The notes beneath the pieces are model-generated. The model was not told the origin of the DNA. It saw only the letters and a program-made list of their open reading frames with translations, and searched no databases. Of a stretch of 64,000 nt of DNA, positions 45,604-52,951 are shown piece by piece; the first letter of the stretch is position 1; each line of letters starts with the position of its first letter. The position numbers were made by a program, and so were the translations under genes. Source of the DNA: Mucilaginibacter sabulilitoris (GTDB lineage: Bacteria; Bacteroidota; Bacteroidia; Sphingobacteriales; Sphingobacteriaceae); contig NZ_CP139558.1 of NCBI RefSeq assembly GCF_034262375.1, positions 6,076,001 through 6,140,000 on the forward strand, read 5' to 3'.

Positions 45604-46617
45604 TTATTCTCTGCAGGATTTTCCCGCTATAAAATCGGTTTGAAAGTATAATTGTTTATGCGTTTTCTGTTTATTGATCAGGTCAACCAGTATATCTACT
45701 GCCGCCTCTCCCATTTTTTCCAATGGTTGCCGGGAATGGCTTACCGGGCAATAAAACAGATCGAAAGCATCGGCTTCATCAAAACTCAGTACAGATATAT
45801 CTTTTGGTATACGGATACCATAATCATTAAACTGCTTAAGACCAGCGATAGATAACCTGTCGGTAGCAAACAGTACGGCATCGCATGGGTTCCCCCTTTC
45901 AAGGATCAGCCTGGTAGATAGTTCCATATCTTCTTTCAGGTGCTGTGGCCGCAAATGCCTCATCCATTCCGGGTTAACTTCCAGATGATGATCCTTCAAG
46001 GCGTCTACATAGCCACGATCGCGCTCCTGTAAATGAAAAAGTGAGGTCTCCAGATTGATAAAGCTAATTTTTTTGTGACCTGTTTTTACCAGGTACGAAA
46101 TAGCATCATACGTTGCTTTATAATTATCTAACGCTACATAATTGGTATCAATATTGGGAAAATAGCGGTCTACCAGTACAAAAGGGGTACCCGACTGCTG
46201 TAAAAGCAGGATTTGCTCTTCCGAATCTTCTCCCGGAACTAAAATAAGCCCGTCAACCTGCCTGTTTACGAGCACATTGGTTAGTTGGGCAAACTTTTCT
46301 GGGTCCTCATCACTACTGCCATAAATAACCGTAAAATTCCGGCGCTTAGCTTCTGCCTCAATAGCACGGGTTATGCCGGTGCTGAAACGATAGTTGATAT
46401 CGGCCACTACCAGGCCAATGGTGTGGGTTTTTTGTATTCTCAGGCTTTTAGCTACCTGGTTGGGTTGGTAATTTAAAGCGATGGCGGCCTGTCTTATTTT
46501 TTCCGCGTTTTCTTTACTTACCTGCTTTGTTTCCGCCTGACCATTCAGCACGTATGACACCAACGCGGTAGACACACCTACGTATTGCGCGATATCTTTG
46601 AGCACCACTTTTTTCAC
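45604..46617 (-). CDS. LacI-family transcriptional regulator of fructan PUL 2
   Basis: This 337-residue protein has an N-terminal helix-turn-helix (LKDIAQYVGVSTALVSYVLNG), the hinge helix QVAKSLRIQKTHTIG, and a periplasmic-binding-protein-like effector domain (IGLVVADINYRFSTGI, VDRYFPNIDTNYVALDN, DAVLFATDRLSIAG). It is upstream of and codirectional with the PUL 2 operon. Three copies of CTTTAATCGATTAAAG, two before susC and one (with one mismatch) before its own start, are its probable binding sites, so it represses or modulates both the operon and itself. The effector is probably a mono- or oligosaccharide from fructan breakdown. Confidence 0.88.
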   Translation of the reverse strand: MKKVVLKDIAQYVGVSTALVSYVLNGQAETKQVSKENAEKIRQAAIALNYQPNQVAKSLRIQKTHTIGLVVADINYRFSTGITRAIEAEAKRRNFTVIYGSSDEDPEKFAQLTNVLVNRQVDGLILVPGEDSEEQILLLQQSGTPFVLVDRYFPNIDTNYVALDNYKATYDAISYLVKTGHKKISFINLETSLFHLQERDRGYVDALKDHHLEVNPEWMRHLRPQHLKEDMELSTRLILERGNPCDAVLFATDRLSIAGLKQFNDYGIRIPKDISVLSFDEADAFDLFYCPVSHSRQPLEKMGEAAVDILVDLINKQKTHKQLYFQTDFIAGKSCRE

Positions 46618-46659
46618 GGAAATAAAGATATTATAATTTGGTTAAATTGGAATATGATT

Positions 46660-46690
46660 CAAATGTAGCACTTTAAACGATTAAAGCAAA
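46660..46690 (-). promoter_or_regulatory. lacI promoter with operator O3 in the spacer
   Basis: On the minus strand a -33 TTTG (46687-46690) and a -7 TACATTTG (46660-46667) are 19 bases apart. The spacer holds CTTTAAACGATTAAAG (46671-46686), one base different from O1 and O2. Binding would sit directly under RNA polymerase, predicting tight autorepression. Confidence 0.7.
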
Positions 46691-46766
46691 TTTTTTGTAA
46701 AATCTTATTGTGTTGAATGAATCACAGTTTTTCAAAAACGGATCAGTAAGTCAGACGCTCTCCTGT

Positions 46767-47093
46767 TTATACCCGTGGTCTTCTTGGTCTTTTGGCGTTT
46801 TCTCCGGCCACCGGTCTCTTAAAATTCGATTTTGGAGCAACGGCTTTCTCTTCTGATATTTTTACGGTGAGTTTTCTGTCTTGCATCTCCAGGCCATCGA
46901 GTGCGGTAACCGTATTCTCCGCGCCAGCCTGGGAAGCCATTTCAATAAAGGCATAGCCCTTACATATCCTGGTTTTTTTGTCGCGAACTATTTTTAGCGT
47001 AACAATATCCCCGTGGATCGCAATAAGTTTTGCCAGTTCCAGCTCTGTAATTTCTAAAGGGAAGCCGCTTACAAAGAGTTTTATCATAGCCAT
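46767..47093 (-). CDS. Small RNA-recognition-motif (RRM) protein
   Basis: This 108-residue protein is a single RRM domain (residues 3-80) with RNP2 KLFVSGFP and RNP1 CKGYAFIEM, followed by a basic, proline- and arginine-rich tail (KRPRRPRV). Such short RRM proteins are frequent in Bacteroidota and cyanobacteria and bind single-stranded RNA, often in stress or cold adaptation. It stands alone between two sugar loci on the minus strand, and nothing ties it to either. The start could also be the ATG two codons later (47087). Confidence 0.88.
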   Translation of the reverse strand: MAMIKLFVSGFPLEITELELAKLIAIHGDIVTLKIVRDKKTRICKGYAFIEMASQAGAENTVTALDGLEMQDRKLTVKISEEKAVAPKSNFKRPVAGENAKRPRRPRV

Positions 47094-47282
47094 AACATTA
47101 GCAATAATTAACGGTAAAACAAAATGGCAATCCTAATATTATATGATCATTCCATCTCTCCAATGGTAAACATGGCAATACCCAAATACTCAACATTTAC
47201 CGTTGAATAATTTTGGAGCGAAAGATCGCACTTTACCCTTTTGCCCAATTCCTGCACCAATATTTAAATCGGTGCAATATAG

Positions 47283-49340
47283 CTATTTAGTTTTCTCATT
47301 TATCCACACCTGGTAGGGATTTCCGGCCTGCCGGTTTCCGATTGTATAAAAAGGGATAGCGGTAAATTCAACTTGCTTACCCGATGTGTCTGCGGCCTTG
47401 CCGGTAATAACATTTATACCGTTTAACAGATTTGGCTTATAGCTAATGGCAAGTGACGCGTTTGATTTTAACCTATAGTCTTTCAAGCCCGGGTTATCAA
47501 GTGATTCAAAACTATAAATAATAGGCCCCGAGGCCAGTGCCAGCTTCCCTTTAACTGTTTGAACAGAATCATTAGTTGTTATTAGTCTTGGCTGCATTGG
47601 CAAATCAAGCTCTATCACGTCTCCTTTTTTCCATGATCGTGTGATGGAAGCGTAACCCTTTACCGGTTGAACAGGTACTTGCTGTCCGTTAACCTTTAGC
47701 GAAACCCCGCCGTTAACTTTTGAATGATACAGATCAAAAGGATTTTCCTTGCCCTCAGCCCAGCCGGGTATGCGGACATTAATGGCAAACTTTGTAGTGT
47801 TTTTAGGTGTTACCTCGATCTTATTGGCTCCTTTCCAGGGGTAACCGGTGGTTTGCTTTAATAAAACGGCTATACCATTGATGTTAAATGATGCTTCGCT
47901 GCCGATAAACAGGTTAACATACAGATGATCGCTGTCATAGGCATAAATATATTGCGGCAGCGCTCCAACCATTTTTAATATCATTGGCGGGCAGCAAGGG
48001 CAATCATGCCATGCCCATCGTTTATTACCATTACCAACAAGCGGGTTTTCATAAAAAAAATGATCTCCCGTTAATGAAATGCCCGAAAGTAAATTATTAT
48101 AAATAACCCTTTCAAATTCATCCATATACTTTCCATCGGCTTTTAGCTCGTTCATTTGTTCGCTAAAAAAGCCCGAACTAATTGACGCGCAGGTTTCCAG
48201 ATAGGCCGACTCCGGTAAAAAATAATTGGCGCCAAAACGTTCGCCATTGGCAATTGCTCCTTCACCACCGGTAATAAACATCCGCTTGCCAACCATATTG
48301 TTCCAGTAGTTGTTGGCAGTGTTGGCATAACGCGTGTCGCCGGTTTCTAAGGCTGTAGCAGTTACTCCTGTGGCTAATAGTGTTGCACGTACCGCATGCC
48401 CTTCTATTGTTTCCTGCTTTAATACAGGCATGTGATCCTGATTATAAGAACTGTCGCTTTTTCTTGCATGCGATCCGTCCTTTTCGCCATAATTACCCCG
48501 GTCTTCAATCCAGAATTTCACCATCGCCAGGTAATCGTTCTCATTTACCGGAATAGTCATCTTCTTTTTCAGCGCAGGTTGTTGTTTAAATAACTGATAA
48601 ACCTTAAGCAGTGCTTCCTCAGGGCCGCCATGACCGGGTATAACATTGCTTTTGGGTGCAGGTCCCATTTGTGTGCATATATAATTACTCATTTTAACAG
48701 CCACGTTCAATAACTTGGTTTTTCCGGTGGCTTTGTAATAATGAACACCCGCTTCCATCAACATGCCCGAATTGTAAACATCATGCTGCCATTTATCATC
48801 TCCGCCATTTGTCCCCCAACGCTGGTTTGGCCTCATGAGCGTGGTATAGGTATTGATGTAACCGTCCGGATCTGCATTTTGGGCAGCGGCAATGCGAGCT
48901 ATATAAGCATCAATTTTAGCTTCAAGTATTTTATCAGGATGCTCTGCGAGCAAATCGGCAGCCCCCCTGATTGTTTCGTAAACTAAGCCATCATACCAGG
49001 GTGGGCCATCATGTTGTTGCGTATTTTTTTTGCCCTCGGCCACCCAATCAAAATTCTGAAAAGCGTTCCTGGTTCGGCCAAGTTTTTCTTTTTCTTTGAT
49101 AATATCCGGCCGGTCCGGCTCATACTTGCCTTCCAGCTTATCAAACACATCATAAACCGTAGTTGAGTTCCATACCTTGAATTTAGGACTCCAGAACTGG
49201 TCATCTATCCATACATTCTGAAAACTTACAGGATGAATGGTATGTGTGTCTGTGTTGCTTGTTTGAGCCAGAGCCTGATAACTAAAAAACGTTAGCTGAC
49301 CGCATAATAATAAAAGGCGATAGCTTTTGATAATGGCCAT
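47283..49340 (-). CDS. GH127-family beta-L-arabinofuranosidase-like enzyme (DUF1680 type)
   Basis: This 685-residue secreted protein has a signal peptide (FFSYQALAQ) and an (alpha/alpha)6-barrel followed by beta domains. The zinc/cysteine active site known from Bifidobacterium HypBA1 is visible: Glu382 and Cys384 in LETCAS, and Cys449 and Cys450 in HDCPCCPP, corresponding to Glu338, Cys340, the nucleophile Cys417 and Cys418. An additional Cys447 precedes the pair. The family removes beta-L-arabinofuranose from plant glycoproteins and pectin side chains, but it is diverse. The gene is divergent from a GH43 gene, which fits arabinose-containing glycans. Confidence 0.85.
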   Translation of the reverse strand: MAIIKSYRLLLLCGQLTFFSYQALAQTSNTDTHTIHPVSFQNVWIDDQFWSPKFKVWNSTTVYDVFDKLEGKYEPDRPDIIKEKEKLGRTRNAFQNFDWVAEGKKNTQQHDGPPWYDGLVYETIRGAADLLAEHPDKILEAKIDAYIARIAAAQNADPDGYINTYTTLMRPNQRWGTNGGDDKWQHDVYNSGMLMEAGVHYYKATGKTKLLNVAVKMSNYICTQMGPAPKSNVIPGHGGPEEALLKVYQLFKQQPALKKKMTIPVNENDYLAMVKFWIEDRGNYGEKDGSHARKSDSSYNQDHMPVLKQETIEGHAVRATLLATGVTATALETGDTRYANTANNYWNNMVGKRMFITGGEGAIANGERFGANYFLPESAYLETCASISSGFFSEQMNELKADGKYMDEFERVIYNNLLSGISLTGDHFFYENPLVGNGNKRWAWHDCPCCPPMILKMVGALPQYIYAYDSDHLYVNLFIGSEASFNINGIAVLLKQTTGYPWKGANKIEVTPKNTTKFAINVRIPGWAEGKENPFDLYHSKVNGGVSLKVNGQQVPVQPVKGYASITRSWKKGDVIELDLPMQPRLITTNDSVQTVKGKLALASGPIIYSFESLDNPGLKDYRLKSNASLAISYKPNLLNGINVITGKAADTSGKQVEFTAIPFYTIGNRQAGNPYQVWINEKTK

Positions 49341-49417
49341 TTTAAGAAGATTATAAAGGTTAAAAATTGGATGTTTTGAAAAGGATCATACCGTTAAAGC
49401 ATACCATTTCTATTTAG

Positions 49418-49455
49418 TGTGCAAATTGAGCTTTATGTAAAATTACTTTTGCACA
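49418..49455. promoter_or_regulatory. Inverted repeat in the GH127/GH43 divergent region
   Basis: The arms TGTGCAAA (49418-49425) and TTTGCACA (49448-49455) are exact reverse complements, with centres 30 bases (about three helical turns) apart. A plus-strand -7 element TACTTTTG (49444-49451) overlaps the right arm, so a bound protein would control the GH43 promoter. Confidence 0.45.
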
Positions 49456-49526
49456 ATATTAACTTTTTCTTTTCATCAATGTAGTGTATCTTGAACACGT
49501 ACGAATTATATTGACCAAAGATACCA

Positions 49527-50489
49527 ATGAAACACTTTATTATGCTGCTTCTTCTTACAGCAGTTACCGCAGTTCATTCTCAAACTAAAAAGGATACGAT
49601 CAGACTGGCAGATCCGACGATATTTTATGAGGATCACATTTATTATCTGTATGGCACAGGCAGTCCTAACGGTTTTGCTGTTTATACCTCTACCGATTTA
49701 AAAAACTGGCAGCGGCATAATCAAAATGCTTTATTGAAGGGAAATAGCTATGGCACAAAAGGTTTTTGGGCTCCGCAAGTATTTAAGTATCAAAGCAAAT
49801 ATTATATGGCCTATACCGCTGATGAGCATATTGCGATAGCGGGCAGCGATAGCCCTCTGGGGCCCTTTAGCCAAAGTGTACACCAGGCAATATCAGGACA
49901 GGGGAAACAGATTGACCCGTTTATTTTTAAAGATGCCGACGGTAAGTTATACTTATATCATGTTCGCCTTGGCAATGGTAACCGTATTTTTGTAGCCAGG
50001 CTTAAAGACGATCTGAGCGATATAGACGAAACAACGGCCACCGAATGTATCCATGCAGAACAGGGATGGGAAAACACAGCTAATGCCCCATGGCCGGTAT
50101 CGGAAGGCCCAACGGTGACTAAAATCGGTGATTTATATTATTTATTCTACTCGGCCAATGATTTCCGGAATATCGATTATGCGGTAGGTTATGCAACTGC
50201 TCCTACTCCCATCGGCCCTTGGACCAAATACCCGGGTAACCCTATCTTAAGCAGAAAAAACAGCGGGCAAAACGGCAGCGGGCACGGCGATCTGTTTTCG
50301 GCCGGTGACGGCACCTTATATTATGTTTTCCATACACATCATTCAAATAACGTTGTTGGTATGCGTAAAACCGCTATTATAGCTTTGAATGTTTCCAGGC
50401 AGCATCCGGCGGTTATTTCCGTCGTGCCGGGTACTTTTCGTTACCTGGAACGTAAAAAACCTCTGGCTGATACTACAAAAAATGAGTAA
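49527..50489 (+). CDS. GH43-family glycosidase (arabinofuranosidase/xylosidase type)
   Basis: This 320-residue secreted five-bladed propeller has a signal peptide (LLTAVTAVHSQ). The catalytic triad of GH43 is visible: base Asp29 in RLADPTIFYED, Asp130 in QIDPFIFKD (pKa modulator), and acid Glu193 in VSEGPTV. The protein is one domain, without a C-terminal sandwich. GH43 enzymes invert configuration and act mostly on alpha-L-arabinofuranosides and beta-xylosides. With the divergent GH127 gene it suggests breakdown of arabinosylated plant glycans. A structured terminator follows at 50517-50567. Confidence 0.87.
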   Translation: MKHFIMLLLLTAVTAVHSQTKKDTIRLADPTIFYEDHIYYLYGTGSPNGFAVYTSTDLKNWQRHNQNALLKGNSYGTKGFWAPQVFKYQSKYYMAYTADEHIAIAGSDSPLGPFSQSVHQAISGQGKQIDPFIFKDADGKLYLYHVRLGNGNRIFVARLKDDLSDIDETTATECIHAEQGWENTANAPWPVSEGPTVTKIGDLYYLFYSANDFRNIDYAVGYATAPTPIGPWTKYPGNPILSRKNSGQNGSGHGDLFSAGDGTLYYVFHTHHSNNVVGMRKTAIIALNVSRQHPAVISVVPGTFRYLERKKPLADTTKNE

Positions 50490-50516
50490 TAAGTATTTAT
50501 AGCCCTTTTATAGCGT

Positions 50517-50567
50517 AACACCTGCTGTATCTATCGGCATTTGATGGATATAAAAGGTGTTCGTTTT
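50517..50567 (+). terminator. Terminator after the GH43 gene
   Basis: The outer stem AACACCT/AGGTGTT (50517-50523, 50555-50561) and inner stem TATCTATC/GATGGATA (50528-50535, 50543-50550, one G-T pair) form a long hairpin followed by CGTTTTTT. It is placed 28 bases after the GH43 stop. Confidence 0.65.
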
Positions 50568-50600
50568 TTGAGAGTGCAACCACCGCAAACACCTGCGAAC

Positions 50601-50620
50601 ACTGACAATATCCTGTCAGT
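50601..50620 (-). terminator. Hairpin after the sigma factor gene
   Basis: ACTGACA/TGTCAGT with a 6-base loop lies immediately after the sigma factor stop codon. There is no T run on the minus strand, so it may protect the 3' end instead of terminating. Confidence 0.35.
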
Positions 50621-50623
50621 GAT

Positions 50624-51232
50624 TTATCTTAAATATGGGGTAGCAAGCATTTGAAGTAAACAAATGAGCAGTGACCACTCCGACCGGATATTTTTGTAGG
50701 CTTTTTGCAACAGGTTATGGGCCGATTGTCTGCTGATATCCATCACGGTAGATATTTGATCAAAGTCAAGATTTTCATAATATCTCAAATAAATGATCTC
50801 TTTCTGGCGGGGCGGTAAGGATTCGAGAGCTTTTTTGACTTTTTCCGCAAGTTCAAGGTCGTCGGCATACTCAATTATCTTTTTCTCAATGCTGTATTCA
50901 AACAAAAAATTGTAATCGTCAGCATCCAGGCTTTGATTTTTGTTCCATTTGGTTTGCTCGCGGAATATCCTATTACGGGCCGCCACAATCAGGTACCATT
51001 TTACCGAATTGGGCTCCTGAATAATATTCCGTTTATTCCATAACTCTACAAATAACTCTTGTATACAGTCCTTCACAATATCACGGTCCTGGCAAAACCG
51101 AATACCATAGCTGAATAATGTTTGGAAATACTTATTAATAAGCTTGTCAAAAGCCATCTCATCTCCATTACTAAGACCCTGCCAAAGTAGGGCATCCTCG
51201 TTCAGGTGTGGCTGTGCTTTGTCAAAACTCAT
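50624..51232 (-). CDS. ECF-type RNA polymerase sigma factor
   Basis: This 202-residue protein has sigma region 2 (LINKYFQTLFSYGIRFCQDRDI, DCIQELFVELWNKR; about 28-95) and region 4 (LPPRQKEIIYLRYYENLDFDQI, SRQSAHNLLQKAYKNIR; about 135-185), with no region 3, as in ECF sigma factors of Bacteroidota. It should be held by the FecR-type anti-sigma protein encoded divergently at 51684 and direct transcription of the STN-type SusC operon. It faces away from fecR, whereas the usual order is sigma-fecR-susC in one direction. A full -7 match (TACTTTTG on the minus strand, 51288-51295) lies upstream. Confidence 0.88.
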   Translation of the reverse strand: MSFDKAQPHLNEDALLWQGLSNGDEMAFDKLINKYFQTLFSYGIRFCQDRDIVKDCIQELFVELWNKRNIIQEPNSVKWYLIVAARNRIFREQTKWNKNQSLDADDYNFLFEYSIEKKIIEYADDLELAEKVKKALESLPPRQKEIIYLRYYENLDFDQISTVMDISRQSAHNLLQKAYKNIRSEWSLLICLLQMLATPYLR

Positions 51233-51683
51233 TATAATTGGTATTATTCAGGTACGGTGTCGGTGTTTTTAAAGGTAACTATACGTCAAAAGTAAATTAA
51301 AGTTAAGGCTGAAAATAGATAATATATGGAATAAAATGCTTTTTTGCTGGATTTTAAACAGAATACAGTACTTTCTAACGTCAATATCAACTATTTAACA
51401 TTCTTATATCCAATTAATTGCACATTTTTTATAAAAAACACACAATTCCGGGGGTAATATACAAGCCGGCCTGTATCTTATGTGTATAAGGCCTGTTAAA
51501 CCAACTGAAAAACCTCCATTAATGAATTTTAACTTACACATCCGTTTTTGCCTCTTTGCGAAAATAAAAATATCGGTCATCCAATGGCAGCAGACTTTTC
51601 GTCCGGATGAACACTATTTTAAATGCCTGAAATCTCCATCATTGGACAATCATCATATCCTAAACTAATATCACCTAAACTAT
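51233..51683. promoter_or_regulatory. Divergent region between sigma factor and fecR
   Basis: This 451-base region is mostly AT-rich. It holds a -7 element for the sigma gene on the minus strand (51288-51295, TACTTTTG). For fecR no TAnnTTTG site is evident, which would fit a promoter read by the ECF sigma factor itself. A 62-codon frame at 51480-51668 has no family resemblance and is not called as a gene. Confidence 0.45.
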
Positions 51684-52742
51684 ATGGATAAGTATGAAGA
51701 CTATACAATAGAAGACTTTTTAAGCGACGAGCCTTTTATGACCTGGGTATTAACCCCTGATCCCGCTCAGGAAAAATTCTGGAACAACTGGCTAACGGAA
51801 CATCCGGAGAAGCAGGCGCTCGCCAGCAGGGCAAAAAATATCCTTTTGTCTCTTCATCCTTTGCCCGCTGCCACGCCCCTCTCTGCAGACGAATTAGCCG
51901 TTATCGTGCATAACATTCGTCAAAATATTATACCTGCAAAGCAAAAGCCTTTAATCATCAGCTTAATCAGTTCTACATGGTTTAGGGTTGCTGCGGTGTT
52001 ATTAATTGTACTATCATTTACATTTATCATTTTCAAAAATAAAAACACGCAGTCTCTCCTACCGGCTGCTGTACAATATACTTCCGCTGTGGTTAATTAT
52101 GTCAATCGTGACCAACAGGCTAAATTCATTAAATTAAGTGATGGAAGTTTAGTGATACTTAAACCAAACTCCTCACTGTCGTACCCACAACGTTTTACCG
52201 GTGCCAGGCGCGAAGTTAAATTAGTTGGTGAAGCCTTTTTTGAGGTCCATAAAAATCCACAGCAACCATTTTTAGTGTACACCCATAATATGATCACGAG
52301 GGTGCTCGGTACCAGCTTTACAGTCAGGGCATTCCCGGGCGAAGCAAAATTCAAAGTGATCGTAAACACCGGACGGGTGGAAGTGTACGAGCGAAATAAA
52401 CAAGACTTAACCGTCTCTTCCGTGGTTTTGATCCCTAACCAGCAGGCTACATTCACCAGGAAGCAATCGCACCTGTTTAAAGATACGGTTACGGTACCGC
52501 TCATGTTATCTCAAAAAATAGCAACACGCGTATTTTCATTTAACAATGCACCACTGGCCGATATTATCGGCAAGTTGGAAGAAGCTTATCATGTGCACAT
52601 CAACTATGATCAGGCCAAATTTTCCGGAGCCACCGTAACGGCCTCTTTATCCAGGCTACCGCTTGATGAAAAAATAAAAATGATATGCAAGGCCATAGGC
52701 GCGCAATGCGATTTTGATAACGGAACAATTACCATTAAATAA
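51684..52742 (+). CDS. FecR-family anti-sigma factor
   Basis: This 352-residue inner-membrane protein has a cytoplasmic N-terminal part (1-95, with WNNWLTEHPEKQALA), one membrane helix (about 98-117, TWFRVAAVLLIVLSFTFIIF), a periplasmic FecR domain (about 140-250, DGSLVILKPNSSLSYPQRF, EVKLVGEAFFEVHKN) and a C-terminal DUF4974 domain (RVFSFNNAPLADIIGKLEEAY). It receives the signal from the STN domain of the SusC encoded 209 bases downstream and releases the ECF sigma factor. The order fecR-susC on one strand supports this transduction chain. Confidence 0.9.
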   Translation: MDKYEDYTIEDFLSDEPFMTWVLTPDPAQEKFWNNWLTEHPEKQALASRAKNILLSLHPLPAATPLSADELAVIVHNIRQNIIPAKQKPLIISLISSTWFRVAAVLLIVLSFTFIIFKNKNTQSLLPAAVQYTSAVVNYVNRDQQAKFIKLSDGSLVILKPNSSLSYPQRFTGARREVKLVGEAFFEVHKNPQQPFLVYTHNMITRVLGTSFTVRAFPGEAKFKVIVNTGRVEVYERNKQDLTVSSVVLIPNQQATFTRKQSHLFKDTVTVPLMLSQKIATRVFSFNNAPLADIIGKLEEAYHVHINYDQAKFSGATVTASLSRLPLDEKIKMICKAIGAQCDFDNGTITIK

Positions 52743-52812
52743 ACCCCATTAACCAATTAAACCAAACAAATACATGAAGAAGAAAAGAAATACTTAAGTC
52801 ATTAAAAAAAAG

Positions 52813-52841
52813 AACCGATAGTAATGCGAATACTACCGGTT
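52813..52841 (+). other. RNA hairpin 1 between fecR and susC
   Basis: The arms AACCG-A-TAGTA and TACTA-C-CGGTT (one mismatch) enclose the loop ATGCGAA. No T run follows directly. It stands just upstream of a second, terminator-like structure. Confidence 0.5.
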
Positions 52842-52846
52842 ACTTT

Positions 52847-52913
52847 AAAAAAGCCCGTAAATGTTTTCGAAGCCATTTTAACGCACCCTAAAGGATGTGA
52901 TGGGGCTTTTTTT
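52847..52913 (+). terminator. Terminator or attenuator between fecR and susC
   Basis: AAAAAAGCCC (52847-52856) pairs perfectly with GGGCTTTTTT (52903-52912), and the T run continues to 52913. The intervening 46 bases may fold further. It would end or reduce transcription from fecR before susC (start 52952), setting different expression levels. Confidence 0.5.
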
Positions 52914-52951
52914 GTCGAGTTATTAATGTAGTTATAACCCAAACCAAAATT

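Noticed and set aside
51480..51668. A 62-codon frame in the sigma/fecR intergenic region
   Set aside because: No domain, signal peptide or recognisable family; the composition looks like translated AT-rich spacer, so it is treated as non-coding.
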